From Gammaproteobacteria bacterium SG8_30 (GTDB lineage: Bacteria > Pseudomonadota > Gammaproteobacteria > Steroidobacterales > Steroidobacteraceae), in the NCBI GenBank assembly GCA_001303245.1, contig LJNS01000002.1, forward strand, positions 2,933 to 66,932: DNA of 64,000 nucleotides, written 5' to 3'. The notes beneath the pieces are model-generated. The model ran no database searches. It saw only the letters and a list, made by a program, of their open reading frames with translations, and had not been told where the DNA came from. Shown here piece after piece: positions 1-8,304 of the stretch (position 1 is the first letter of the stretch; each line of letters begins with the position of its first letter). The position numbers were made by a program, and so were the translations under genes.

Positions 1-1112
1 CCGATCGACAGGGGCTCGCGGGAAATGCGGTGCGCACGGCCGGCGAAGACGACGTGCGTCGGTGCCGCGCCGCGTTCGCGATCTCCCCTTGCGTCTGTCC
101 GCCTGGGTGGGTGCGCCCGCGCGAGCTCGAGCAGCTCGGCATCTGGTGTCGCCGTGATCTCGTCGGCCCGCTGCAGCGCGCCGAGCGCGGCCGCGCCTGC
201 CGGAAGCGCGACGACCTCCGCATCGGCCAGTGCGCGGCATCGCTCTGCCAGCGCCGGGAGCGTGCCCGCTCTGGCCGAAAGCGCGACGGTCACCGGCTCG
301 CCCGCGCGCCGCGCGCCTTGGATGAGATCGGCAAGCTGCGTGTAGAACGCCTCCGCCGCGAACACGAACTGCTCGCGGCGCAGCGACACGCCGAACCGGC
401 CGGCGGCGCCCTCGAGCTCCGCGTCGATCGACTCCTGCTGCGCCAGGCCCGAGAGCCACACGGGCAGGCGGTCGAACAGCTGCTGTTCGGTCGCGGCCTG
501 GTGCAGCGGATCAAACCGCGTACGGCGAACCATCGCCTCGGCGACGAGCTGGGCCCACGCATCGTGCAGCGCCTTCAAGCCGACCCGGGGCGCGACCTCC
601 ACGCGCCGCCGCCGCAGCGGATCCCCGTGGAGCTCGGTCAGGACCGCCTGGTACAGGTGCAGGTCCAGGTGCAGCACGGTTTCCTGAGCCTCGAGTGCCG
701 CACAGGCCGCCACCGCAAGATCGACGTAGCCGGCCACCGGCACGTTAGCAGCCCTCGCGATACCGGCCAGCAGGCCGGCCTCGCCCAGGCGCATGGTTCC
801 CGGAAGCGCGAACAGTGCCTCGTCCTCCGCCCCGGCGACCGCCTTCCACAAGGCGGACAGGTGCACGTACGCGAGATCGGCACGCGAGCCTGCGCCGGCC
901 GCGGGTCGCGGCAGCGGATCCGTGCTGAGTTCGGACCAGAAGCGGTCGAAGGCCAGCACCGGCTGCAGGCGCGCCCGCGCTGCGGCCTCCGCGCCGACGG
1001 TGACGACGTCCGCCGGTTCGAGCAGCGCGATCCCGGGGCTCGGCGCGGACACCGCGCCCTCCCGGGCCGGGACGACGCCGGCGTCGACCAGCTCGAATGC
1101 GATACGCGGCAT
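1..1112 (-). CDS. Hypothetical protein, possibly actin/Hsp70 (ASKHA)-like ATPase-fold; 3' end truncated by window edge
   Basis: Frame read by hand on the minus strand from ATG at 1112 (MPRIAFELVDAGVVPAREGAVSAPSPGIALLEPADVVTVGAEAAARARLQPVLAFDRFWSELSTDPL...VLHLDLHLYQAVLTELHGDPLRRRR...). Open to position 1, so it is missing from the ORF track. Start overlaps the stop region of the MotA-like gene (stop at 1115-1117). Fold assignment is weak. Confidence 0.75.
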   Translation of the reverse strand, partial: MPRIAFELVDAGVVPAREGAVSAPSPGIALLEPADVVTVGAEAAARARLQPVLAFDRFWSELSTDPLPRPAAGAGSRADLAYVHLSALWKAVAGAEDEALFALPGTMRLGEAGLLAGIARAANVPVAGYVDLAVAACAALEAQETVLHLDLHLYQAVLTELHGDPLRRRRVEVAPRVGLKALHDAWAQLVAEAMVRRTRFDPLHQAATEQQLFDRLPVWLSGLAQQESIDAELEGAAGRFGVSLRREQFVFAAEAFYTQLADLIQGARRAGEPVTVALSARAGTLPALAERCRALADAEVVALPAGAAALGALQRADEITATPDAELLELARAHPPRRTDARGDRERGAAPTHVVFAGRAHRISREPLSI

Positions 1113-1114
1113 GC

Positions 1115-1912
1115 TCAGCGCACCTTCAGGTGCCTCAGCAACCGCTGGTCGAGGTACACCTCTGAGTCGAGCACCAGCCTCTCCTGCGCCCGCTGCAGGT
1201 TGTGCAGCAGGAACATCAGGAGCAGCGAGAGCATCAGCGCGAAGAAGGTGGAGTTGAAGGCCACGCCGAGGCCGGCCGTGACGCCCGCGATGTCGCCGGT
1301 CACGGCCTTGTGCGCCTCCGCCAGCGCGTCACCGATGCCGCGGACGGTGCCGATGAACCCGATCGCCGGGATCGCCCAGGCAATGTACCTCACCATCGAA
1401 AGCTCCGAGTCGAGCCGCTCCGCCTCTGCCTGGACCACGGCCCTCGCGGCCTCGGATACGTCCTGCACGTTGCGCGTTGCGCCGAAGCGTGCGAGCGCTG
1501 CCTTGAGCGCCCGCACCGTCAGCATCGACTGGCGCTCCGCCGGCAAGGACTCGAGCTGCCGCGAGTACTCACGCGTGTCCTCCGGAAGGATCCGCATGCC
1601 TTCCGGGACCTGCACGAGGTCCTCTTCCAGCGCGGCGCGCTCGCGCAACGTCGCACGGCCCTTGTAGCCGATGATGCCGATTGCCCACAGCATGAGGATC
1701 AGGCAGGACTCCTGCTCGTAGTCCTTGACGATGACCCAGAGCGATCGCTCGGGCACGTAGTCCGGGTCCGCCCTCATCGCCTCGGCCTGCGCCGTCAGCA
1801 CCGCTTGGGCGTTGGGCCGGACGAGCGCCACGTAGAACGCGTGGACGACGATGGTCGCAGCAAGCAGCGTGAAGATGCTGAACAGGAATTCGTTCGGGGT
1901 GCGTTTCGTCAT
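1115..1912 (-). CDS. MotA/TolQ/ExbB proton-channel family protein
   Basis: Hydrophobic N-terminal segments plus AIPAIGFIGTVRGIGDAL...GVTAGLGVAFNSTFFALMLSLLLMFLLH, typical of the MotA/ExbB family. Confidence 0.85.
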   Translation of the reverse strand: MTKRTPNEFLFSIFTLLAATIVVHAFYVALVRPNAQAVLTAQAEAMRADPDYVPERSLWVIVKDYEQESCLILMLWAIGIIGYKGRATLRERAALEEDLVQVPEGMRILPEDTREYSRQLESLPAERQSMLTVRALKAALARFGATRNVQDVSEAARAVVQAEAERLDSELSMVRYIAWAIPAIGFIGTVRGIGDALAEAHKAVTGDIAGVTAGLGVAFNSTFFALMLSLLLMFLLHNLQRAQERLVLDSEVYLDQRLLRHLKVR

Positions 1913-1939
1913 GGTCCTGCCACGGCCGCCAGCGGCCTT

Positions 1940-2284
1940 TCAGATGTCGATCGGGAAAGATACCGGGAAATCGGCGCGCACCTCCTCCGAGGGATCGAAG
2001 CGCTGCGGGGTCGGCCCGGTGCTGCGCTGCCCCGGCGGCAGGGGCGGCAGCTTCTCCTCCTGTTCCTCAGCCTGCTGCGGCTCCGCCTGGCCCTCGGCCG
2101 GTGCCGCTGCCGGAACCGGTTCCTTCGGAGCCTCCGCCGGCAGTTCGTCGAGAAAAGGTACGTCGTCCTCGGCGGTGGCAGCCTGGTCCGTCTGGGGCTC
2201 GTCGGCCGGGGGCGCCTGCTGTTGCGCCAGCGCAAGCCCGGCCAGCAACACCGCCGGAAGGAGGGTCCAGGGCAGCCGTGTCAC
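1940..2284 (-). CDS. Small secreted acidic, Pro/Glu/Gln-rich protein
   Basis: Signal peptide (MTRLPWTLLPAVLLAGLALAQQ) then low-complexity acidic sequence; in operon position between PEGA/FGE and MotA-like genes. Confidence 0.65.
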   Translation of the reverse strand: MTRLPWTLLPAVLLAGLALAQQQAPPADEPQTDQAATAEDDVPFLDELPAEAPKEPVPAAAPAEGQAEPQQAEEQEEKLPPLPPGQRSTGPTPQRFDPSEEVRADFPVSFPIDI

Positions 2285-2287
2285 GGT

Positions 2288-4708
2288 TCACTCCGCATAG
2301 CGCGCGATCCTGAATCCCAGGTCCGGCTTGCCCGCGGCGCCTACGTCGCGCCAGGCGAGCCGCAGGTCCGGCGTCTTCCCCGTCAGCCAGCTCGACCCGC
2401 GGACCACCCAGGTCTCACCCTGCTCCGGGCCGGCAGGGTCGGTCGCCACGGTATCGGCCCCCGTCACGTAGATCGAGTAGTGGTCGGTGGTCCACTCGGA
2501 GACGTTTCCGCCCAGATCGAAAAGGCCGAGCGGATTGGGGCCGAAGCTCCCGACGGGGGCGGCGACCCGGAAGCCGTCGTCGTAACCGCTGATCACCACG
2601 GGAGTCAGGTAGATCGCCGACTGGTCGGCATAGTTCCCCGACCGCGGGGCCACCGGCAGCGCGTCTCCCCAGGGATACTTGCGGGCCGCCTGGCTGCCGT
2701 CGTGGCGCGCCACGAACTCCCACTCTGCCTCGGTCGGCAGCCGGTAGCCGGTGGTCACCGGCTCCGCGAGCGTGAGCCGGCCGTTGCCGGACACGTAGGC
2801 GGGCGGCAGGCCCTCCTTGCCGGAGAGCCAGTTGCAGAAGGCTGCCGCGTCCTGCCAGCTGACCCTCGCTACCGGCTGCCGATCGAGGTCCAGCGACTCC
2901 TCCTTGAATATCCCGGAGGCGTGATTCGGACGGAACTCCCGGAACTCGCGGTTGGTGACCTCGCGCACGCCGATGTAGAAGGGTCGCTCGAGCTCGATCC
3001 GGCGTTCCGCCTCGTTCGAGCGCCGCCCGGGTTCGCGGCGCGGGCTGCCCATCGTGAACGTGCCGCCGCGCACGAGCTTGAGCTCGGCCCCGACGGGGCT
3101 CTGCACGAGCGGTGGCAGACGCGCGAGGCGTGCCTGTGCGGGAGAGGTCAGCTCGTACTCGACGACCTGCGGTAGCTCCGGCTTCGGCGTGACGGTCGCC
3201 TTGAACGTGGCGAGCCCGGGCTTGCGGATCTCGAGCGCATGGGGCGCCGCGGGCAGCGACAGGGTCTGGTTGGCCAGGCCCCGCGACCGGCCGTCCACGA
3301 ACAGCTCTGCGTCGGCGGGCTCACCTTTCACCGTAACCTGGCCGAGGACGGCCTCGAGCGTCAGCGTCAGCGTCTTTCGCTCGCCCGGGCTCACCGCGAT
3401 GTTGCGCGTCTGCGACGCGTACCCGGGGCGGCTGACGACCACCTCGTGCGCGAGTCCCGGCGCGAGGTCCAGGGTCGCCGGCGTCCGCCCACGATAGCGC
3501 CCCGATACGCTCACGTCGGCGCCCTCCGGCTCGGTGCGGACCGCGAGCATGCCGTCGGGCAGGCCGAGCTCGACCGGCCCGATGGTAAGCGGCTCACCCG
3601 CCTTGACGGTGATCGGCGTCTCGTAGCGCCGATAGTCCGGGTGCTCGAGCGCCAGCGTGTAACGCCCGGCGTCGACGTCCGCGACGAGCGGCGTGACGCC
3701 GAGTTCCTGGTCCTCCAGAAGCACGCGGGCGCCGGCCGGCACCGACTCGACCCTGACCTCGGCGAAGTCCGGCTCGAGGCGGACGTCGACCGACTGCGAC
3801 TCGCCGCCTCCCACGACGTCGAGGGACACGCGGTACTGCGCGTAGCGCTGCGCCTCGACCAGGACTTCCCGGGTTCCCGGGGCCAGCGGATATTCGCCGG
3901 GAACCGGGCCGAGCTCAGTACCGTCGACGGACAGCACGCCCTCGATGCCGCCCGTGTCGAATACGACGTTCCCAGGCAGCCGTTCTAGCGGGACGACGAA
4001 TTCCTGGGCATCGTCGCGGGACACCGTGACGGTCAGCGCCGCCGGCACATAGCCCTTCGCCTCCACCTCGAGCGTGTACTCGCCGGGAAGAACGAGATAC
4101 CGGCCACCTAGGGGCAGCTCGAGGCCGGTACCGACGAAGTCGACGCGGTCCGGCTCCAGCTCGGGCGTCGTGCGGACGCTGACAGCGACCGACAGCAGCA
4201 GCAGCGCCAGGATCGCCAGCACGGCAAGGCCCGCAACTCCCACGGCAAGCCGTCCCCGGGGAAGAGCGCGACGCCGCGGGCGCGGTCGGGCGCCGGGAGC
4301 CCGGTAGTCCACCGGCTCGATCCGGATGCGCGCCACGTCGCCCGGTGCCAGCGCGGGTTCCTCGGCGAGCGGCGGCAGCGTGACGTTGGCGACGGCCTCG
4401 TGCTCGACGACCAGAACCGGCCCGTCGTCACGGGACTCGAGCCGTAAAAGCGCACGACCGAGATCCGTGACGGACTGCTCCGACATCGGCACGGGTCCGT
4501 CGACCGGCCGGCCGTCCATCCGCAGGGTCGCTCCCTGGCGCGGCGCGAGGACGAACCGGCCGTCGCGCATCGCGACCTCCGCCAGGACCTCGTGTGGCGC
4601 GCAGCCAGGCAGCACCACCGTGCTTCCGGGTCCGCCCAGGGATATCGGGAAGTCGCCCGCGTCGAGCAAGCGCTCGCCGAGCGGATCGACGAGACGGATC
4701 CCGCTCAA
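2288..4708 (-). CDS. FHA-like N-terminus, TM segment, tandem PEGA repeats, C-terminal formylglycine-generating-enzyme (SUMF1/FGE-sulfatase)-like domain
   Basis: C-terminus GTFTMGSPRREPGRRSNEAERRIELERPFYIGVREVTNREF...YRLPTEAEWEFVAR...GLFDLGGNVSEWTTD...GFRIAR; about five PEGA-type repeats (e.g. VRTEPEGADVSVSGRYRGRTPATLDLAPG); one strong TM helix around residue 160. Confidence 0.85.
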   Translation of the reverse strand: MSGIRLVDPLGERLLDAGDFPISLGGPGSTVVLPGCAPHEVLAEVAMRDGRFVLAPRQGATLRMDGRPVDGPVPMSEQSVTDLGRALLRLESRDDGPVLVVEHEAVANVTLPPLAEEPALAPGDVARIRIEPVDYRAPGARPRPRRRALPRGRLAVGVAGLAVLAILALLLLSVAVSVRTTPELEPDRVDFVGTGLELPLGGRYLVLPGEYTLEVEAKGYVPAALTVTVSRDDAQEFVVPLERLPGNVVFDTGGIEGVLSVDGTELGPVPGEYPLAPGTREVLVEAQRYAQYRVSLDVVGGGESQSVDVRLEPDFAEVRVESVPAGARVLLEDQELGVTPLVADVDAGRYTLALEHPDYRRYETPITVKAGEPLTIGPVELGLPDGMLAVRTEPEGADVSVSGRYRGRTPATLDLAPGLAHEVVVSRPGYASQTRNIAVSPGERKTLTLTLEAVLGQVTVKGEPADAELFVDGRSRGLANQTLSLPAAPHALEIRKPGLATFKATVTPKPELPQVVEYELTSPAQARLARLPPLVQSPVGAELKLVRGGTFTMGSPRREPGRRSNEAERRIELERPFYIGVREVTNREFREFRPNHASGIFKEESLDLDRQPVARVSWQDAAAFCNWLSGKEGLPPAYVSGNGRLTLAEPVTTGYRLPTEAEWEFVARHDGSQAARKYPWGDALPVAPRSGNYADQSAIYLTPVVISGYDDGFRVAAPVGSFGPNPLGLFDLGGNVSEWTTDHYSIYVTGADTVATDPAGPEQGETWVVRGSSWLTGKTPDLRLAWRDVGAAGKPDLGFRIARYAE

Positions 4709-6990
4709 ATCGGCTCCTCGCAGCGCACCACCACGGGATCGGGCGCCGCGCCCGGTCGCACGACGACTTCCTCCCGGACGTCGCGGTAGCCCGGCCGGCT
4801 CCCCACGACGGCATAGCGCCCGGGCATCAACTCCACCTGCTGGTTGAGGAAGCTGCCCATGCGACCGACGCGGTATATCACGACTTCCGTGACCCCGTCC
4901 GACTCGAGACTCACGCGGACCGGCGTCTGCGCCGCGCGCAGCATCTCGGCGAGGGACGCCGCACGGCGCGCGAGCAATTGCCGCGGCGGCGGCGCAGTGG
5001 CGGCGGCGGCGAGCAGGCTCTCTGCCTCGCTGCGGCCCGCGGGCTGCCAGAGACGCTCAGGCTCGTCGAAGAGCTTGTCCATGCGCTCGTCGAGACCAAC
5101 GCGCGGCACGACGCGATCGAGCCCCGCCTGCGCCGGGGCGAGCGTCGGTTCCAGGGAAAGCGCCTCGGACCACGCCTCGCGCGCCTCTGGCCATCGCTCC
5201 GCCCGCTCGGCGGCCTCGGCCCGCTCCGTCAGTGCACGCAGCGTCGCTGCGCGGTCGTCGCGCTCGAGCTGGGCGAGCGCGTCGCGGACTTCCGGCGAAC
5301 CGGGGCGCATGGCGCCGGCCCGCTCGAAGGCCGCACGCGCTTCCTCGCCACGCCCGGCGGCCAGTGCCGCCATGCCGCGCGACACGACGGCCGCAAACGC
5401 GTCGTCGGACTGCCGGCGCGTGACCCGGTCGATGCCTTCCCGGGCTCCGGGTGCCTCGGCATCGACCGTGAGCGCCCGCCGATAGGCGGCAAGGGCTTCC
5501 GTGTACCTGCCGGCACGCTCCTCCCGGCCGCCCTCGTCGACGGCAGCGAGGACTTCGTCGAGCGTCTGCGTCCGCCGGAGCCCGGCCTCGGCCGCGGCGT
5601 CACCGGGCTCGATCGCCAGCGCGAGCCCAAACGCTTCGGCGGCGGCGGCGGACTGACCGCGAGCGAGTGCCTGGCGGCCTGCCTCGATGGCCGCGGCGAG
5701 CGCCTCGGGACGGCGTCCGTCGATGGCATCGACGGCCTGCGTGGCGTCCTCCCACGCGGCAGCCGCTTCGGCGTAGCGGCCGAGGTCGAACGACCGGCTC
5801 GCCTCCGCGCCGCGCCCCCGTGCCGTGGCGAGCTCGGCAGTCGCCCAGGTCGCTGCCCGTCTCGCCTCGACGGTGGCGAGCCTCTGCTCGAAGCCCTGGC
5901 GCGCCTGCTCCGCCGCGGCACGCGCCTGTGCGCTCGCTACCCGGTCCTGCTCCTCGCTCTTCAGCCGCTCGGCATCTGCGAGCGCAGCCGCGACCGCATC
6001 ATCGCCGGTGGCGTCCCGGCGCCGCTCGACATAGTCGGGCAGCCACAGGAACACGCCGAGGGCCACTACGACCAGCGCGACCACGGCGGCCGTGCCCATC
6101 GAGCGGCTGATGCCGGACCCGCGCGGCCTGCCGGCGGTAGCAGGCGGTCTGGCGGGGCGCTCCCTCGACGGGCGGGAAGGCTCCGGGGGACGGTCCTCGG
6201 CCGGCTCGCGCAACGCCTCGGCGAGTTGCCGACGAACCTGCTGCATCGACGCCGGACGATCCGCGGGGGATTTGGCGAGCAGGCGGAGAGCCAGCTCGCG
6301 CAGCCGCTCCGGGGCGGGCAGTCGCGGAATCAACGGTGGTACCGGCTCGTGCAGCACCCGCTCCGTCGTGATCTCCGGGTAATAAGGCGGGTGCCCCGAC
6401 AGCAGCTCGAACAGCATCGCCCCGAAGGCATAGAGGTCGTCCGCCGGGCTCGCCGCCTCACCTCGGAGCTGTTGCGGACTCATGTTGTAGGGCGATCCGC
6501 CGCGTTGCACCGCCCCGGTCCACGTCGCCAGACCGAAGTCGGCCAGTCGGGCACGGCCGTCGGCGTCCAGCAGCACGTTGGCGCACTTGAGGTCGCGGTG
6601 CACGAGCCCCCGCTCGTGCGCCGCGGCGAGCGCCTCGGCCACCCGGTCGAGGGCCGGTACGAACACCTGGAAGGAGCGCCCGCGAAACTGGCCGAGGTCG
6701 CCGCCGGGCAGGTAGTCCATGCCGAGCACGACGAGACCGTCGATGCAATGGAGGCCCAGGACCGGGACCACGAGCTCGAAGGGCAGCTGGCGCGCGACGT
6801 CGACCTCCGCGCGCAGGCGGGCCTCCGCCCCCGGCGCATCGAGCAGGCGCGCCTCGAAGACCTTGAGCGCCACGCGGCGCTCCTCTTCCCGGTCCTCGGC
6901 CAACCAGACCTCGGCCGCGCGTCCCTCGGACACGCGGCGGACGAGCGCGAATCGGTCCCCGAGGACCTGCCCGGGAGTGAGGTCGATCAT
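4705..6990 (-). CDS. Ser/Thr protein kinase with TM, helical/TPR-like region and C-terminal PEGA-like segment
   Basis: MIDLTPGQVLGDRFALVRRVSEGRAAEVWLAEDREEERRVALKVFE; catalytic loop HRDLKCANVLLD, DFGLA, DDLYAFGAMLFELLSGHPPY. Start placed at the internal Met at 6990; the ORF track start at 7104 overlaps the upstream gene. Confidence 0.9.
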   Translation of the reverse strand: MIDLTPGQVLGDRFALVRRVSEGRAAEVWLAEDREEERRVALKVFEARLLDAPGAEARLRAEVDVARQLPFELVVPVLGLHCIDGLVVLGMDYLPGGDLGQFRGRSFQVFVPALDRVAEALAAAHERGLVHRDLKCANVLLDADGRARLADFGLATWTGAVQRGGSPYNMSPQQLRGEAASPADDLYAFGAMLFELLSGHPPYYPEITTERVLHEPVPPLIPRLPAPERLRELALRLLAKSPADRPASMQQVRRQLAEALREPAEDRPPEPSRPSRERPARPPATAGRPRGSGISRSMGTAAVVALVVVALGVFLWLPDYVERRRDATGDDAVAAALADAERLKSEEQDRVASAQARAAAEQARQGFEQRLATVEARRAATWATAELATARGRGAEASRSFDLGRYAEAAAAWEDATQAVDAIDGRRPEALAAAIEAGRQALARGQSAAAAEAFGLALAIEPGDAAAEAGLRRTQTLDEVLAAVDEGGREERAGRYTEALAAYRRALTVDAEAPGAREGIDRVTRRQSDDAFAAVVSRGMAALAAGRGEEARAAFERAGAMRPGSPEVRDALAQLERDDRAATLRALTERAEAAERAERWPEAREAWSEALSLEPTLAPAQAGLDRVVPRVGLDERMDKLFDEPERLWQPAGRSEAESLLAAAATAPPPRQLLARRAASLAEMLRAAQTPVRVSLESDGVTEVVIYRVGRMGSFLNQQVELMPGRYAVVGSRPGYRDVREEVVVRPGAAPDPVVVRCEEPI

Positions 6991-6998
6991 TTTCCGGC

Positions 6999-8267
6999 TC
7001 AGCCGGCCCCGGGCGAGGTCGCTCCGCTGGCGCCGTCGGCAACCGAGGAGCCCCGGGCGAGCCCGGTGTCCTCGACGTACAGCTCGTGCAACAGGCGGCG
7101 CCACTCCGCGTACTGCTCCTCGGCCGTGCCGGTCAGGCGAAGCGTGCGTCCTTCGACGTCCACCACGAGCGGCGCTGCCTCGGACTCGAAGGAGGAAGAG
7201 AGCTCCTTGAGCGTCTCCGTGTGGATCTTCGACTCCTCGCGCTTCTTGAGGCCGCTCATCACGGCCGCGACGCCGCCGGCGGCGGCGCCGTAGCGGACTG
7301 CGTCGGTGATCCGCGCGCAGTTGCTGCTGCCGCAGCTGTCGGGCACGAGCACCGCGGCCGCCACGGCCAGCGCGCCGAGCGCCATGCGCGTCCTGGCCTG
7401 CGCTTTGAGCTTCTCCTCGGCCTTGATCTCGTCATAGGTGTAGCGGCGCCAGTTCGAGTACGGCTCGTCCATGCGCTCGCTGAACGCCGTGTAGCCGTCG
7501 CTGACAGTGTCGATCAGGTTCTCGTCGCGCTCGCGGATGGCCGCGACCCGCTCGAGCACCGGGTCGTTCTCGGCCGGCAGGCGGATCACCTCGTATCGGC
7601 CCGTCTTGTCGTCCTTGCCGAGGTACTCCTCGAAGGCGGCGGGCGCGAAGCCGCTCGCGAAGCGCAGGTCGGCGACCCGCTGCACCGTCTCGAGCTGCTC
7701 GTCGCTGAGCGCCTTGCGCGCCGCAAGCAGGTCGTTCGCGATCGTGACGTAGACGTTCTGGAAAGGATCGCGGCCCAGGTTGCCTCCCTCGCGGTAGGAG
7801 CGGGTGTCCGCCGGTCCCTCGTACTCCTTGTCGAGCCACTCGCGGCCGGTCGCATCCTCCGCCCGTACCCGGATCTTGAGCTCGGCCCCGGTCGACTCGA
7901 GAATCTCGCCGCTGACGATCAGGTCGGTCGAGTCCACCTGCGACGGCACGACGCGCACCGCGCCCCACTGCGCCGTGCCGACCAGCGTCTCGCGCAATCG
8001 GGTGGGGATGTAGCGGGCCTCGGCGCGACGGATTTCCGGATAGATGCGCTCCTCGTCGGCCTTCTCCGGGTCCTCCTCGACCTCCTTGGGGATCCCCGGG
8101 TCGAACAGGCGGATGCCCACGTCGATCAGGCGCTCCTCGCCGACTTCCTGCGTCGCCTGGGTGGCCTGCATCTGCGGCAGAGGACGCGTTTCCTGGACGA
8201 CGCAGCCTGCCGACACCACCGCCAGCGCGGCCACCGCAATCGAATAGCGAACCGTGCTCATGCTCAT
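6999..8267 (-). CDS. Conserved hypothetical lipoprotein
   Basis: Lipobox-like AALAVVSAGC; later hydrophobic/Gly-rich segment; 8 nt upstream of the kinase gene. Confidence 0.75.
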   Translation of the reverse strand: MSMSTVRYSIAVAALAVVSAGCVVQETRPLPQMQATQATQEVGEERLIDVGIRLFDPGIPKEVEEDPEKADEERIYPEIRRAEARYIPTRLRETLVGTAQWGAVRVVPSQVDSTDLIVSGEILESTGAELKIRVRAEDATGREWLDKEYEGPADTRSYREGGNLGRDPFQNVYVTIANDLLAARKALSDEQLETVQRVADLRFASGFAPAAFEEYLGKDDKTGRYEVIRLPAENDPVLERVAAIRERDENLIDTVSDGYTAFSERMDEPYSNWRRYTYDEIKAEEKLKAQARTRMALGALAVAAAVLVPDSCGSSNCARITDAVRYGAAAGGVAAVMSGLKKREESKIHTETLKELSSSFESEAAPLVVDVEGRTLRLTGTAEEQYAEWRRLLHELYVEDTGLARGSSVADGASGATSPGAG

Positions 8268-8304
8268 GTTCCGCCCCAGTGTGGCGCCCGGATCGTGCCG
8301 GCCG

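Noticed and set aside
1115-1912. Zorya-type anti-phage system (MotA-like ZorA)
   Set aside because: No ZorB-like peptidoglycan-binding partner, no ZorC/ZorD helicase/nuclease in the visible cluster; kinase/PEGA/FGE neighbours do not fit.
2288-6990. Type VI secretion regulatory module (PpkA/TagF-like kinase plus FGE-like protein)
   Set aside because: No T6SS structural genes (tss) in the window; kinase and FGE alone are insufficient.
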